DNA from: Dacryopinax spathularia
Lineage: Eukaryota > Basidiomycota > Dacrymycetes > Dacrymycetales > Dacrymycetaceae
DNA length: 64,000 nt
Assembly (NCBI GenBank): GCA_037974965.1
Contig: JBBPFI010000001.1
Span: 2,976,001-3,040,000 of the forward strand
Direction of reading: 5' to 3'
Below are positions 9,921 to 22,837 of the stretch, piece after piece (positions within the stretch are counted from its first letter, which is position 1; the number at the start of each line of letters is the position of its first letter). The translations under genes were made by a program, and so were the position numbers. The notes below the pieces were generated by a model. That model had not been told where the DNA came from. It searched no databases and saw nothing but the letters and a program-made list of their open reading frames with translations.

Positions 9921-12900
9921 ATGCCACCGATCGGAAAATCGACCCAACCTCCTCGTGGCCCAGGCGGCAGGGTGCGCGTCACCAACCGCAGCCGTCTCAA
10001 GATCTACCATGGGTCGATCGATGCGGACAACGTCGTGCTGGAGGAGGATGGGTCAGGCAAGGGGATGTCGACGGCTGGTGTCGACGCTGAGGACGCCAAT
10101 GTGAGTAGAACGTCTCGTTTGGACGTCGTCCACGCCAGCCCAAATTTTGCTTGCAACGTGGAGGCCTCTGATTGGCTCGGCTGGTGCCGGGATTTGTCTC
10201 CGTCTGCTTAGGTCACGTGACTTACGTTCAACCGTATAGGAACATCACTTGCAAGTCGTGCTGTCCCTCCAGACGTTGGATGGAGACCAGGGCAAAGAAG
10301 CTCAGAAAGCACACATTCCTGTTCCAGATGCCACCGGTATTGTGCCGAATTATGAATCATTGTACGGTCCCCATAAGTGGCAAGATACCGAGGGCTACCT
10401 CAAGTTCTCGGACGTTATGGACGAGACGCTTGAGGGCGGTCTTGCCGATGGCTACACATACGATCTCGATGAGGAAGACCTTGCGTGGTTGGAGCGGAAC
10501 ACGCAAGCCGCAAAGAACCCCTACACTACGATTAATGGTGCCCGGTCTATGCGGAAGAAGCTTGGTAAAGACGGTGTCGAAGCGAAGGACGCTCCTCCAG
10601 CACCGTTCATCATCTCCGAGTGGGAGTTCGAGCTCGTCATGGGCTTGTTCGACATGCTCTGCGACCAGATCAGACCGATGCTGCACACCGACCTGTCTTC
10701 CATGCCTGCGCTCACCGACTTCGAGGAGGTCCTCACACATGAGCTGCCAGAGTCATTCTTTGCCATGTATGAGCGACCTCCGAACCTTCCAAAGCCTGAG
10801 CAAGTGTGGACGCTTGCAAGAGCGATCTATCCACACTGGAAGGAGCGAAAGACGGAGCGCGGCGGACTCCGCATTATGGCTCAGCTCAATGTATGCGCGC
10901 TCCATCAGCTTGTCCTATGTTTGCTAACTTCTACCTCAGACCGACGAGACAAACGAAGGAGACGCCTTCGTCTGTTTCCGACGACGAGATCCAAAGCCCG
11001 TCCGGAAGACTCGTCGCTCCGACAACTCTCAGCTCGACCGTATGGCACGGTTGCTCGCAGAGATGGAGCAGGCGGCCGACCTCGCCAAATACACTCTCGA
11101 GCGAGAGCAGAAGAAAGGCGAGCAGGTCGAGGCGGAGCATAAGGTGTTCGAAGCTAGACGCCGGTTTGCTACTGTTCGCGTGCAGCATCCCGAGTTCGGA
11201 TCAGCTTTGGAAGACGAGAAGTATCTGTTCTCCAAGGACCCGTCTGCCGTTGCACCAAAGTATGATGCTTTGGTTCGTTATTGTCGTACGATGGCTGACG
11301 GTTTGCGCAGGATCGTACTTACGGTCGGTTCACGGAAGCCAAGCACGGACACGGGTCTGCGCACCGCCGAGCCAGGCGAGGCAGACCCTGTGGACCTTGT
11401 GCAAGCCAAGTTCGAAGAGAACTACCGCAAGCGCAAACTAGGAGAGGACGGATGGGAGAACCAAACCGATTCTGCCGTACAACCAGGCTGGAAGCAGATC
11501 GGCCCGTTCAAGTTCTCCCGCGTACCTCATCTTCCCGTTCCGCCTCTTCCTCCTCTTGTGCCCCAGAAAGCCGTCAACGAAACGGAGCGCGATCGGCCAA
11601 GTGTTGGCTTTCGTACTCGCCGTGGACGTGGCGGCTTTGTTCGGCTCGATCGTCTCCTCCCTCGCCGTCCCCGCACGCCCCTGGACAATCCCTTTACTCG
11701 CAAACCTCTTCCCAGCGCGTACCCTGCGCCTTCTCATCAACGCAGTCCTTCGAAAGCCGCGCACACTTTAGAGGATGAAGGACCTAAGACACCGCCCGAC
11801 GGTGACATGAAGACTGATAATCCGAATATGCCAATATGGAATACTATGCCACTCAAAGAGTATGTCAAAGAAAACTGTTTCAAACCTGAACCAACCTACA
11901 ACGACCCGGAGATGGAAGTCAACGGGATCCGAGTGGTGGATGACTTCGAAATTTCGTAAGTTCTGACGCTTGTGTCATCTGCGCGCCGCTCATGTCGTGC
12001 AGTTATGAACTCTTCCGAGCGGATCTCTTTGAGCCGGAGCATCCACATCCGATGCGCGTGAATTCTACCTACCTCAATCAAGTACTAGAATACAACCGCG
12101 AGATCCGATCGAAAGAGCTCAAGGAAGCGCCTCTCTTTGCGCCTTACAAGCCTCCAAGCTCGAACGCTCTCCGCCTCACCACTCAAGCTAACCCTTCTCC
12201 CTCTTCAGGCTCCGCCCCACAACCCGGTCAAGCGCAATTACCGCCAAGTGCTGCAAACCTTATGCGTGTTGCCCAGCAGGCACAGGCGCAAGCACAGCAA
12301 GCTATGGCGAACCAGCAAGCTGTTGCGCAGGCTATGTCGCAAGGACAAGCACGCTATCCACAGCAACAGCTTCCCGTCCCTGTCCGTGGACCGCAGACAC
12401 CCGTCGGTGCTACAGGCAGCGCAACATCCGTTTCTCCGACCCCGCCTCGTCCAATTTCACATCCGTCACAAGGTGCGATGCCCAATTCCATGGCGGGCAA
12501 TTTGCCGAACGGAAACTCCGGTCAAGTAAATGGAACGGGTCAACCGGGACCCAATGTCTCGCCTCTTCAGATGCAGGCTCAGCCCATCAACGGTGATCTT
12601 AACCATGCCCTTCCCCGCCCAACATCAGCAATGCAAGGTGCTCAACGCCCGCAGTACCCCGGCATGCCAGTCGTCCCACCAAGCGGGATGCCAGTCAACG
12701 GCCTTGCCAACGGCATGCCCGGCTACCCCCGTGTCCATCCCAACGCAGCCACAGCCGCCGCATACGCAGCAGCATACGCCAACAATCCGCAAATGATGGC
12801 CGCGATGCAACAATACCAGCGTCAGCTAAACGGCCAGAAACAGCCGCAGGCCCAGCCGCCATACGGTACCTCGCCCCTACCAGCGGGGATGCAGATGCCC

Positions 12901-13536
12901 TACCAGATGCCGCCGAACTTTGCGGGCATGGGGATGGATGTGCAGAATATGAACCTTCAGCTCGGGCCGCAGAACTTGAACTTGAAGTTGCCTGCAGGGA
13001 GGGGGAATCGGCAGAACCCCATGGCAGCGCATCAAGGGATGAACGGCATGAACGGCATGAGCGGGATGGAGGGTATGCCTGGCACCTCGGCTGGGCAAGG
13101 GCAGGGAGGCAATCCGAACGCCAATGCCGCTGCGGCAGCTGCGTTCTTGCAAATGGGCATCCCGCCTATCGCCCGTGCACCATCTGCAAATGGGCAGAAA
13201 CATCTTATGCCCGTACAGATGGGAGACGGGAGCGGCGGAATGACTCAAGCTCAGGCGGCAGCCCAAGCCCAAGCCCAAGCCCAGGCTCAGGCGCAGGCAG
13301 CGTATTTGGCCTATGTGCAGAACGCGACGTCGCCGATGATGCAGCCTGTGCCTGGCAGCAGCGCTGGAGCGAACGGGGCCAACCCAGCCGCTGGGGTCGG
13401 AGCGGCAGGGCAGGGGCAGCAGATGCCCGTCCCTACGCCCATGTTGCGCCCCTCGAAGTCGCCGTTCGAGCCGGCTAACAGTAGGCCAGGGAGCAGCTCG
13501 CCTCTACTTCACAGGCCCCAGAGCGTCGCTCGTTGA
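9921..13536 (+). CDS. EPL1: Enhancer of polycomb-like protein, NuA4 histone acetyltransferase subunit
   Basis: Four exons: 9921-10100, 10240-10890, 10940-11955 and 12003-13536; total 1,126 aa with phases that all close. EPL1 is the scaffold of the piccolo NuA4 module (with Esa1, Yng2 and Eaf6) that acetylates histones H4 and H2A. Evidence: an N-terminal basic segment (SRLKIYHG), then the diagnostic EHHLQ at residues 61-65 opening exon 2, the EPcA region with VMDETLEGG and DEEDLAWLER, the region around FELVMGLFDML, and the signature FRRRDPKPVRKTRRSD near residue 290, followed by a coiled coil. Later come RTRRGRGGF and the GIRVVDDFEIS block. The C-terminal 500 residues are Gln/Ala/Pro/Met-rich and disordered, as in fungal homologues. 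Residual doubt: a possible extra 38-nt intron near 11270, which I left as coding because the read-through sequence looks more natural. Confidence 0.93.
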
Positions 13537-14414
13537 TCCCTTCCCCGCGCCTCTGTATGGGCTCATCTTGTCTTGGCCAGTTCTGGACGGCGCCGTTTTC
13601 TTTTGACCTGTGTATGGGTAGTGTAGTTGTTTTGTGCGTAAGGACGGGTATTGGTATTTATTCTCTTTCCTTCTCTTATTGCTTTCTCCTAAGTGCCTGT
13701 TGGTACCGCTCTCGTTGTCGCTGTCGCTGTAGTCTTGCTTGTGTTCTTCCCCAACTCCTCGTAGTCAATTTGTATCAATGCAATGTTTTACTGGAACAGT
13801 CCGTGGTCCTGGCTCGCGTTGCAATCCCAATCCCAACTCTCCGGTTCCATCACCACGCATTTTCAGCCAGGAGTACATGACGCCCGAAGCTGAACAGAAG
13901 CAAATCAAAAGCACCTTCTGCGATGACTTGAAACCACGCGGCATCAATCCCCCACCCATTTTCGGAAAGCCTCCGACGGACCCGAGTACTCCTGACGTTC
14001 GGCAACGAAAGGTGAGCGTCACCACATCATCAAGGCCGCGTCGTCGGCTGCAGTAAGAGGCGTACAACTCCTAGTCTCCTAACTCTGCATATTCTCCTGC
14101 TTACTACTATCTTTACTGCTTGCTACTTGTTGCTGGTAGTGGGGAGCAGGGGCTGCAGTAGCCTCCAAGCTCAACGGAAAAGGAAGACAACGACGAGGGT
14201 GCGAGGCGGGCGATCTCTAGACCTGCTAGGCTGCTGCTGGTCGACCCTGAGGTCAGTAGGGTTTCAAGCGACTGAACATCCGACTCACACACTCGTTCAA
14301 CCTCAACCCCTGCAATCTTTCCTCTATCTACCGATTGCCTCTTCACCTGCTCGCTCAGCCAATTCAGCCGAAGCACTCGTACAACCGCTAATACTGCACT
14401 CGTAGACGCCCACC
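13537..14414. promoter_or_regulatory. EPL1 3' region and MAPKKK promoter
   Basis: About 880 bp between two plus-strand genes. The stretch just upstream of the MAPKKK start is pyrimidine-rich and the start has a good CACCATG context. A 105-codon plus-strand ORF (13739-14056) has no recognisable content. Confidence 0.5.
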
Positions 14415-17400
14415 ATGCCGCATCGTCAACGTGCCCCGCACGCGCCTATCCTCTACCCTCACCCTGAGGCCGCTGATGACGAAGATGACTACGCTCCCGG
14501 CGGTGGGGGCACCGAGTCGACCCCTCGCCGTCCCAGGCCAAACACATACGCAAGCACCAGCTCCGTCGGGTCTGTCGCCAGCCACGCTTCTTCCTCCAGC
14601 CTGCGCTCGCAGCGCTCCAGACCGAGGCAGACAGTCTCGTATGGGGCTACGACCGTCATGGGCGGCGGTGGCGTCGGTGCTGCCGGAGGGCTGGGGAGCG
14701 CCGAGTCTGGAGGGTCCAGTTCCGGGAGCGGGAAAGTGGGGAAAGACGGGATGCCGCTGAGCAAGTACCAGAGTGCATTTGCGAGTTTCGCCACGCGGTA
14801 TCGGCGTGATCCCGGAGCGTACGACGAGTACGGCGACGACGGGAGCGGAGGGGGGTTCAGCGCTGCCTGGAATGTGGGAGCGCTGGATGTGGAGAGCGAC
14901 GACGAAGATGGTCGGCCCTCCGGCTTGAGAGCGAGTGCAGGAGGCGTACCGGTTTTTGACAGGTTCGCGGCGGATCTTGGGGAGGGTACGCCTGTGATTC
15001 CGAGGACGGACGAGGAGAGGGAAAGGCTGGAGTGGCAGGCTATGCTCGCTAGTGTCCTGGAGGGGGACGTGCTGAGGATGGAGAAGACCCGGATTGCAAG
15101 TACGTCCGACGAAAGCCGGGACGAGGCCAAGCGTCGGACACTGGACATCTGGCTCGGATTCCGTGCACGCTTGCGAGGTCGGACAGAGGAAGAAGAGCGA
15201 AAGAGGCTCGAGGAGAGAAGAGTGCGAACGGTCCAACCGGCCATTGACGAGATCCTGTCTTTTACGGTCTCTACCGCTCCTGGCGCCCCTGCACCCCTGG
15301 ATCAAGCCCTAGCCCTGCTCGACAAACTGGACGTAGCCGAGTCCCTCTACCCGGACCTGAAAAGCATGCGTGCCGAATACCCCGATTCCGAAAAGCCCGA
15401 GTTCCTCGAACGCACCGCCGCGCTACTCGCATACGTGCGGATGGTCAGTACACTCAGGGCACGAATTCAAGGGATCCAGAAATGGACAGGGAGCGAGACG
15501 ATGGATGTTTGGCAGCGGCATACCTCGCGAGAAGAGCCCGTGAGACGCTCTGGCCCCGCGGGGCACTTGCTGGGTCCGGGCCAGGAGTTGCAGGACGAGA
15601 GCAGTTTTGTGGAGCGCGTGTTGAAGGAAGACTCGATCCAGAAGACTTTGGAGCGCGCTACGCTCGTTACTTCTCATTGGGTGGTCGATAATGCCCGGGA
15701 GACTATGATGACGTACGGCCCGCTCTTCCGAGAAATGCAGCTCCCCGGCGTGGAAAAGGAGCTGGTGGCGCTCATCGCTTTTCCGACCAAACTCATGGAG
15801 GCCACCTTACGGGTGCGACTCGACTACGGCAAGAAAGTGAACGAGCCGAGCGTCCTAGTGGTCGATCAGATGTTGGACGACTTCTCCCTCTCCATCGCCC
15901 TCGCGTGTACGATCAAGCAGGAATACGAAGAGTTCATGCGGCCGGACGAGATGGGCTGGTGGGACCTCCCGAGCTGTATTTCCGACGGGTACGACGAGGT
16001 GTTGCTGGAGGCGCTCAGGTTCCTGTTCAAGCTCATTCATTGGAAGTTGAAGACGGCGAGCAGGATCTACTTTAAGGAGGTGGACGTGTTGGAGGCTCAG
16101 TGGCCGTTGTTTACCCATGTGAGCCTGGTTACGGAGGGGGGGAGTCTGTTGGTTGCGGAACATGTTTGGTGCGTTTCTGCTTCACTTGCACTTGTTTGAA
16201 TCACTGCTGATACGCGTCCTGCCCTGGGCAGCTCGGTGACGAACAAGCTCATGGCGCGCGTTGTCAACTTGTTCGAGGCGCAGTTGAGTCTCCCGGTATA
16301 CAAGCCCTCGCTCGACTCCCGATCCCGCCAATCGCCTCGAAACGTCCTCCATCGCCCGCGTCTCGAGCGCGCCAATGCCGCTCCGATCGTCAACCAGCGC
16401 GAGCGACCAATGGACGAAGCGCAGATCCTAGACTGGTACAACACGGTGCTCGACAGCGTGCGTCTGCGATACCGAAAACTGCAGCGCTTCGGGCGCGTCC
16501 TCACTCAAAGGTTCACGAACGCTGCGGAGTACACGATCGCCCAGCTCCCCGTGGACAGGTTCATCAATGCCCTCGTGAGGACTGATCACTTGCTCGTCTA
16601 CTGCGAGAACTACGAACAGGACGGGATCTACATTATTGCCGATACGTCACTGCGGAACAGGCCGTACATGATACACGATATCCTTCAGCGGACGTTCCAG
16701 CCTGTTGACGCTCTGCCCAAGCAGCACAACGCTACGGATACGAGCGGTGCAGAGGAGGAGGAAGAGGAGGACACGGACAGCACGCCCTATATCCTGCTTA
16801 TTACGCCTGGAGAGCGGTTCGTCTGGACGGGGGACGTGATGGTGTTCGAGACGCCTAAACTCGACTTTGAGCTCACGGAGAAACGCGTCCGGCTCGTAGC
16901 GGATGGACCGCAGCCGCGTCTCGCGAGGGCGAAAGACAGGTTCGGAGAGATAATGCGCAGTATCCGCCCGGAGAGCGTCATGTCCCCCACCAGCACGGAC
17001 GGCGCCGAGCCGAGCATGAACGGAAACGGGGTGGACGGCAGTTTCGATGGGGGCAATGACTACTGTATCATCCCCCAACAAGCGCACCATCCACGTGTCG
17101 ACAGGCAAATGCGGCGCATCACCCGCTCCACCAATCGGCTCGCAGAGGCTATCACCAAGTCCGTCCACAAGGTTTCGGAAACGCTCGATGGCGTCGAGCA
17201 CCGGCAAGAGCTGCTCGCGAACTGGTACGCGTTCGCGGCGGAGAACGGGCAGCAAGCGCAGAAACACATGGACTACACGACGTGGCAGAAGTTTAATCGC
17301 GAGCTTATGAAACTTGCCATCGCGTATGTAAGCTTCATCTGCGACGAGTGCGATCCGACCGATCGGAGAACCTTCCGCTGGGCTGTGAACGCGCTAGAGT

Positions 17401-19078
17401 TTGCCACACTCAGGACGAGGGGGAGCAATATCCTAAACTTGCCTGAGTCGGATTTCAACCTACTGCGGAGCAAGGTCGCGACATGCATGACTCTGCTCAT
17501 AAGCCACTTTGATATTCTCGGAGCTCGCTCGAATTTGGAAGCGTCTCAGCGCGAACAGGAACGGCTCAGTCAGATCAAGCAGAGACAGGAGGAGGCTGAA
17601 GCGAAACGGGAGGACGATGAGATGGTGACTCAACCAGGCACCCAATACGACCCGCTGACGGTCTCGAATTGGGCGAAAGATCGTAGCATTCGTCTAAATC
17701 GGGACGAGAGTTGGTTGCGGCAGCTCCAAGAGCTTGACGCGCGCCGCGCGCAGATGGAGTTTGAGCAGAGGCTCGCCGGCAAAGTCATCAACGAGGAGCG
17801 CCCCGAGGACAAGTCACTCGTCTTCCTCGCTTCATCATCTTCCAATATCGCGCTGCGCTGGCAGCAAGGAAGGTTAATCGGGACTGGCGCTTTCGGCAGC
17901 GTCTACCTCGGCGTCAATCTTGATTCTGGCAGCCTCATGGCCGTCAAGGAAATCAGATTCAGCGACGTGAACAGCTTGACCACGCTATACAAGAACGTGA
18001 AGGACGAGCTGTCCGTTATGGAAATGCTTTCCCACCCGAACATCGTCGAATACTACGGAATCGAGGTGCATCGGGACAAGGTTTACATATTCGAAGAGTA
18101 CTGTCAGGGCGGTAGCTTGGCGAGCTTGCTGGAACATGGCCGAATCGAGGACGAGAGCGTGATTCAGGTGTACACGCTTCAGATGCTCGAAGGTTTGCAG
18201 TATCTTCACTCCAAGGGGGTCGTACACCGCGACATCAAACCAGACAGTAAGTCAGCCCCATTTCGTGTGTGTGTAGCGTCTAATCTCGGATGCAGATATT
18301 CTTCTCGACCATATGGGCGTCATCAAATATGTGGACTTTGGCGCGGCCAAGATCCTCGGTAAAAAGCAAAAGACGCTAGCGAGTCGGAAGCACCAGCACC
18401 CTGTTGGGCATCATTCGCACGAGCGCCCGCATGGCCATGTGCCGCCGGCACCTCCACCCGGCTTCCCGTCTGGGTTCGGTGCGAACAGTCTAACGGGAAC
18501 GCCAATGTACATGTCTCCTGAGGTGATCAAGAACGACCGAAGAGGTCGACAGGGGGCTATGGATATCTGGTCGCTCGGTTGCGTGGTACTCGAAATGTCG
18601 ACAGGGAAGAAGCCGTGGAGCAATCTGGATAACGAATGGTGAGTGACACTCCGCAAATCCGTTTTGGGCGACGCCCCTGATAAGGCTGTGCAGGGCCATT
18701 ATGTTCCACATTGGTGTGGCGGCGAAGCCACCCCCTCTCCCTGATCCCAGCCAGCTGAGCGAACTAGGCATCGACTTTATCCGACGATGTTTAACGATCG
18801 ACCCGATGCACAGGCCTACAGCTGCCGAACTAATGGAGCATCCATGGATTGCGGCGTTCAGGGCAGAGATGCTGGAGTACGAGGAAGAAGAAGCGACAAG
18901 CATGACTACGCCGAGCATGACGACAACGCACACGTCTGTCAGCGAACAATTCGAGCTAGCGACTGTGGCGCACCAGGCACAGCGAATAGAGGAGCAGGAT
19001 GCGGCCGCCATGAAGAGCGAATCGCCTCCTGATATCACGCCGGGCGAATCCGAGGATGGCATCCTCGCCCATCCGTAA
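14415..19078 (+). CDS. SSK2: MAP kinase kinase kinase of the HOG osmostress pathway (SSK2/Wis4 type)
   Basis: Exons 14415-16168, 16232-18246, 18296-18638 and 18694-19078; 1,498 aa. It should phosphorylate the MAPKK (Pbs2-like) upstream of Hog1 after activation by an Ssk1-type response regulator. The first ~150 residues are disordered (Ser/Gly-rich); a large helical regulatory region of about 950 residues follows, with blocks such as TWQKFNRELMKLAIAYVSF that match the Ssk2/Wis4 family. The kinase domain is C-terminal: glycine loop GTGAFGSVY near residue 1135, VAIK-type Lys in MAVKEI near 1158, HRDIKPDN near 1250, DFG near 1268 and an APE-equivalent SPE. The activation segment carries a long His/Pro-rich insert between GAAKILGKK and the TGTPMYMSPE block. 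The tail is acidic. Intron 2 splits the HRDIKPDN codons. Locally duplicated: a decayed copy lies at 36.7-38.8 kb on the other strand. Confidence 0.93.
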
Positions 19079-19889
19079 TTTTGCTCTTGTCATCTCCTCC
19101 ATGAACTATTGTATGTATCAGTACAACATACCCTGAATTTGTAGCAGTATCACTCAATATACACGTTGCCCTCCGGTCCTGTTCGCAGCGTCCAAGCACT
19201 AAAGCAGCGCCTCAATTGCATGGTCAACGGACTGAACGGATTGAATACGCCGTGCTACCGAATTGGGGCGCCGCAAAGGGCCTCGTGTTCAGACAGGGGC
19301 ACCTCGTGCTGATTCCGAATCGCCGAAACTCTGCACCGCGCGGAGCAGTCGTTAGGGTTTTCGGCAGCAGGCAAACCTTTGTCCGGCGCAAGCTGTCCCC
19401 GAGGCGAACAAGGTTGACAGCTGTCAGATCCGGCAAAGAACGATTCTTTCGCAGAATACGTCAGAAGAACTGTCAAGCAAGGGTCTTCTTTGATCGATTC
19501 TCGCGCTTATTCGCCTTCCATCAGAACGCCCCCTATCTGCTGCAGGCTCCATCGAGATGGCCCATCTCGATAACCTACAGCGGAAGCGAACGCGAACCGC
19601 GCCTGAAAAGAGTAGGAGACATCGCGTTATTCCCTTAACGGGAAACTCTAAATGAGTGAGGAGGTCGCGGCTATGGATGGCAGCGGTCCGGTTCCTCGCG
19701 CTCTCAATGATGACTAGTGACCCCCTGAGTCTGCCAGGATGGAGACAAGATGGACGCCGGGGGAACTGGCGCTCCAGGTTAAAAGGCAGAAGGAAACCAG
19801 ATCCTCACCCCCTGAGGTTGTTATAACGACAATCTAGTCTACGCTCATACTCCGTACTACTGCTCCCCGAGTATCATCATCTGACAACA
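19079..19889. promoter_or_regulatory. Spacer upstream of P1, shared with the right duplication arm
   Basis: Between the MAPKKK stop and the P1 start (811 bp). Segments at about 19410-19600 match the reverse complement of about 36230-36430, for example GAACAAGGTTG, TCCGGCAAAGAA, TTCTTTGATCGAT, CGCTTATTCG and GGAAGCGAAC, in the same order. It probably holds the P1 promoter. The 140-codon frame at 19216-19638 is not conserved as a frame in the other copy and is not called a gene. Confidence 0.6.
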
Positions 19890-22301
19890 ATGTCGAGCCA
19901 TTCCGAAAGCGACATGGATCCCATCACTCCTATGGAAGAAGACATCGTCCCATCCCAGGGCGGATTCCCACTCGACAGCGACGATGAGCCCATGGAGGAA
20001 GAGGGGCTCGAACACGATCCCCAGATGGACGTGGACGATGAGGACGAGTCCATGGTGGAGAACGCGCTCGACCCTGAAGTTCAGATGGAGGTCGATACGG
20101 AATTATACGACGACGACGACGACGAGAGCGACATCGAGAAGCCGGAGCTCACCTGCCGCTGCTTGCCCGAGGAACAGCCGGCCGCCGGGCCCGCTGTTGT
20201 CGAGGTACCCTCCCCTAGCTCCTCCGTCTCGAGCTATCACTTTGAGACGGCGTTCAATGACTCCGACGACGACGAGGAGATGGAGCCCGAGCAGTCCAGC
20301 TCGATGTCTGAACCTGTCCCGCAGGTTTCGAACGCACCACCCCTTGCTCCGCAAGCCGTACCGCCTGTGCCACCGCTGTCGCTGCCCACGGGTGAAGAGA
20401 TTCAGCAAGATGCCCAGACGCCACCTCCGGCTCAGCAGGAGGCACCTCCTAGCCCGCCGGCCTTGCAACATGCTGACGAGACGGGGCAAGCTGTTCAAGC
20501 GCCGCCTTCCCCTCAGCGGGAGACACCACCCGCCCCAACGCCGCCTGCCCTGACGCCGCCCGTCCCGACGCCGCCCGTCCCGACGCCGCCCGCCCCGACG
20601 CCGCCCGCCCCGACGCCGCCTGTCGAACAGGAAACGCAACGGGCCCCTTCCCCAGGCCCCAGCCGCACGAGGACGACCAGGAAGCCGGCTAGGCAAGCCA
20701 AGGGCAAGGCCTCGGGTGAGAAGAAGACCAGCACCGTCCCTGGACGGGAAGCGAGGCTTGAACAAGTCGAACAAGCCGCGACAGTCGCCATCCGTCGCTC
20801 CGCTCGGCTGCAAGCCCGCGCTGCTGTCCAGCATGCTCCACCCGCAGCAGTGTCCCGTCCTTCGCTTCCCCGTCCTCAGCGCCGCACGGGGACTTCCGGG
20901 CCCGAAGTCGTCCAAGCCACCGCCTCCAGCTCCAAGGGCAAAGGCAAGATGCCTGCGACGGAGCAAATCGCTCAGACCGAGGATGGTCCCAACCAACTCA
21001 GCCCAGACGCGGTCGACGAGCCCGCACAACCCTCCGCACCAGGCAGAGAGACTTCCCGGAAGTCGAACGTCGCTCCAAAGACAGCTGGTACCAGCAAGGG
21101 CAAGGGCAAGGAAACCGCCACGAAGAAGACGTCTACAGCACGGGCGACTCGGGGAAAGGAGGCGAAGGTGAAGGAGGCCGCCGTCAAGGAGGCCGCCAAG
21201 GCAACGCGTGCCACCCGAGGGCGATCTACCGCCGCTGCCGGCCCTTCAAGGCCTGTGACACGCAGCTCTGCGCGTGCTCTGAAGGAAACGCCGCCCGAAC
21301 CAGAGGAACGAAAAACGAGGGGACGGGGGAGAAGGCCTACCGGGTCGAGAGCGGACGAGGAGGACGCTGCGTCGATCACTCCTGATGAGCCGGCCTGGAT
21401 CCCGGAGATCCCGTTCGAGGATCCGATTCCCAGACGGATGACACGCAGCGCTTCTCGCGCTGCACAGGCGGCGACACAAGAAAAAGAGGAGACGACGGGC
21501 AAAGGGAAAGGGAGGGCGGCTGCCCAACCCACCCCTCGTGCCCCTTCGAGACGCAAGCCTGCTCCGGCCAAGGGCAAGGCGAGCGGGAAGAAGACGCCGG
21601 CGGCTGCCACCAAGCAGCCCGTCTCGCCTCGGAAGTCGACGCGTGCCAACAGGGGCAAGGCGCTCGTGGATCCTACTCCCGGCCCAAGCCAACCCAAGTC
21701 CCTGCGAAATGCCACCGCAAAGAGGGCCGCTGCTGGGCAGCGTGCTGACGAGGAGACGACCGGCGGCAGGAGGGATTCCGCACCCTCCCCATCTACCATT
21801 AGCAACCCCACTCCACCCCTCGACGCAGACGAGGTGGCGGAGCATGGGAATGCAACTGTGGGCGGTGTCCCAGCTCAGCGCACGGAGCTCTCAAACCCCG
21901 ATGGCCTAACGAGTGTGGCCGCACACGAATCGATTGACCAGGCGAACGTGCCTGCAACAGACGTCAACGTGGACACCAGCGTTGACGTCCTTCAGCAGAG
22001 CGGCGAAGGTCCGTCTGCACAGACCATCGAGGCCCCGACGGAGGAGACGGAGCAAGAGGATCCACAAACCGAGGCGGGTGTCGAACAGGAAGAAGCGCCC
22101 CAGCCGGGTCCATTCCGTGTAAGTGCTCCTTGATTCAACGGTCGTCTTTTCCTGTCCGTCCATATCAACTCACAAGCATCTTAGGAGTCGCCACCAGCGG
22201 CCCCCCTTCAGCGGCAGCCTACTGTTTGGGCTCTGGAGGGCAATCCCCCGTGGGAAGCGGTGGGCTGGAACGACGAGGAGATTCACCTCTGGCAGTACTG
22301 A
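19890..22301 (+). CDS. P1: Lys/Ala-rich, acidic-N-terminal nuclear-type protein
   Basis: Two exons, 19890-22118 and 22185-22301, joined by a 66-bp intron (GTAAGT donor, TTAG acceptor), giving 743 + 38 residues (781 aa). I do not recognise a named family. Residues 1-135 are strongly acidic with DDDDDES-type runs and alternating MEVD/MDVD motifs. A Pro-rich segment with PTPPAPTPP repeats follows. The bulk is basic and disordered: RRSARLQARAA, RATRGKEAK, RATRGRS, and SPRKSTRANRGKALVD. The last exon encodes a conserved-looking tail, with GNPPWEAVGWNDEE and final WQY. Charge layout and RATRGR motifs suggest a DNA- or chromatin-associated protein. Paralogues P2 (33846-35945, -) and P3 (41330-45520, -) share the SPRK[ST]TxAxRGKA block. 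P1 and P2 sit in the two arms of an inverted duplication. Confidence 0.85.
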
Positions 22302-22429
22302 GAGGTCGTGGGGAAGGAGAGGATGGAGGATGGGGGAATTGGAATTGGACGACGCCGGCACGCGTACGACATCCACCCGACACGTCGTCGACACCATCTC
22401 AAGACAAACCGACTCAAGACGCTCGACAA

Positions 22430-22730
22430 GCACGCTCCAGCAACAGCCCCACCGAGTGTGCGCTTGCCAAGGAAGACGGCAGTGCACACGGGCGGATCGG
22501 CCTCCCCCCCCTTCATGGCGGTTCTGCTGACCCCACCGCTGAAAGCCTGGGTTGTCAGCAAACCTGGCAAGCATGCCTTCCATGGAGGGGCGGAGGCGAC
22601 CAGTTCGACAGGAGCGGCGGAGCTTCGTGGGTCGGTTTATTGAGGAGAAGGGGAACATCAGTCTCAGTCAACGCGCACCACCGATGTTTGGTGGTGCGTA
22701 CGGCTGGTGTATCCAGACGACGACGATCGG
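22430..22730 (+). repeat. Dispersed repeat copy 1
   Basis: Core landmarks in order: GCCAAGGAAGACGGCAG, TGCTGACCCCACCGCTGAAA, GCCTGGGTT, a CCATGGAGGGGCGGA block, and a terminal hairpin CGCACCACC..GGTGGTGCG. The same order is found at 23130-23430 (+), and inverted at 33290-33600 and 32650-32905. Boundaries are approximate. No coding capacity is credible; it behaves like a small non-autonomous element or a duplicated spacer. Confidence 0.7.
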
Positions 22731-22819
22731 CTGGCAGCACGGAAGCCCGACCTTTGCTGCCTGGTGGTCTGCGCATAGTTCGGTCAAGGCGGTGGGGATC
22801 GGTGGTCGGAGAGGTGGGA

Positions 22820-22837
22820 GGGGGGGGGGGGGGGGGG
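22820..22837 (+). repeat. Poly(G) run, 18 bases
   Basis: Uninterrupted G18 in a purine-rich context. Confidence 0.9.

Noticed and set aside
11270-11312. A possible 38-nt intron in EPL1 exon 3 (GTTCGT ... GCAG)
   Set aside because: Removing it shifts the frame into an Arg/Cys-rich translation, whereas the read-through keeps EADPVDLVQAKFEENY and the later RTRRGRGGF motif in frame.
20103-21029. A 308-codon minus-strand frame, and similar ones at 20972-21811
   Set aside because: Antisense shadows of P1; composition mirrors the Pro/Ala/Lys codons of P1.
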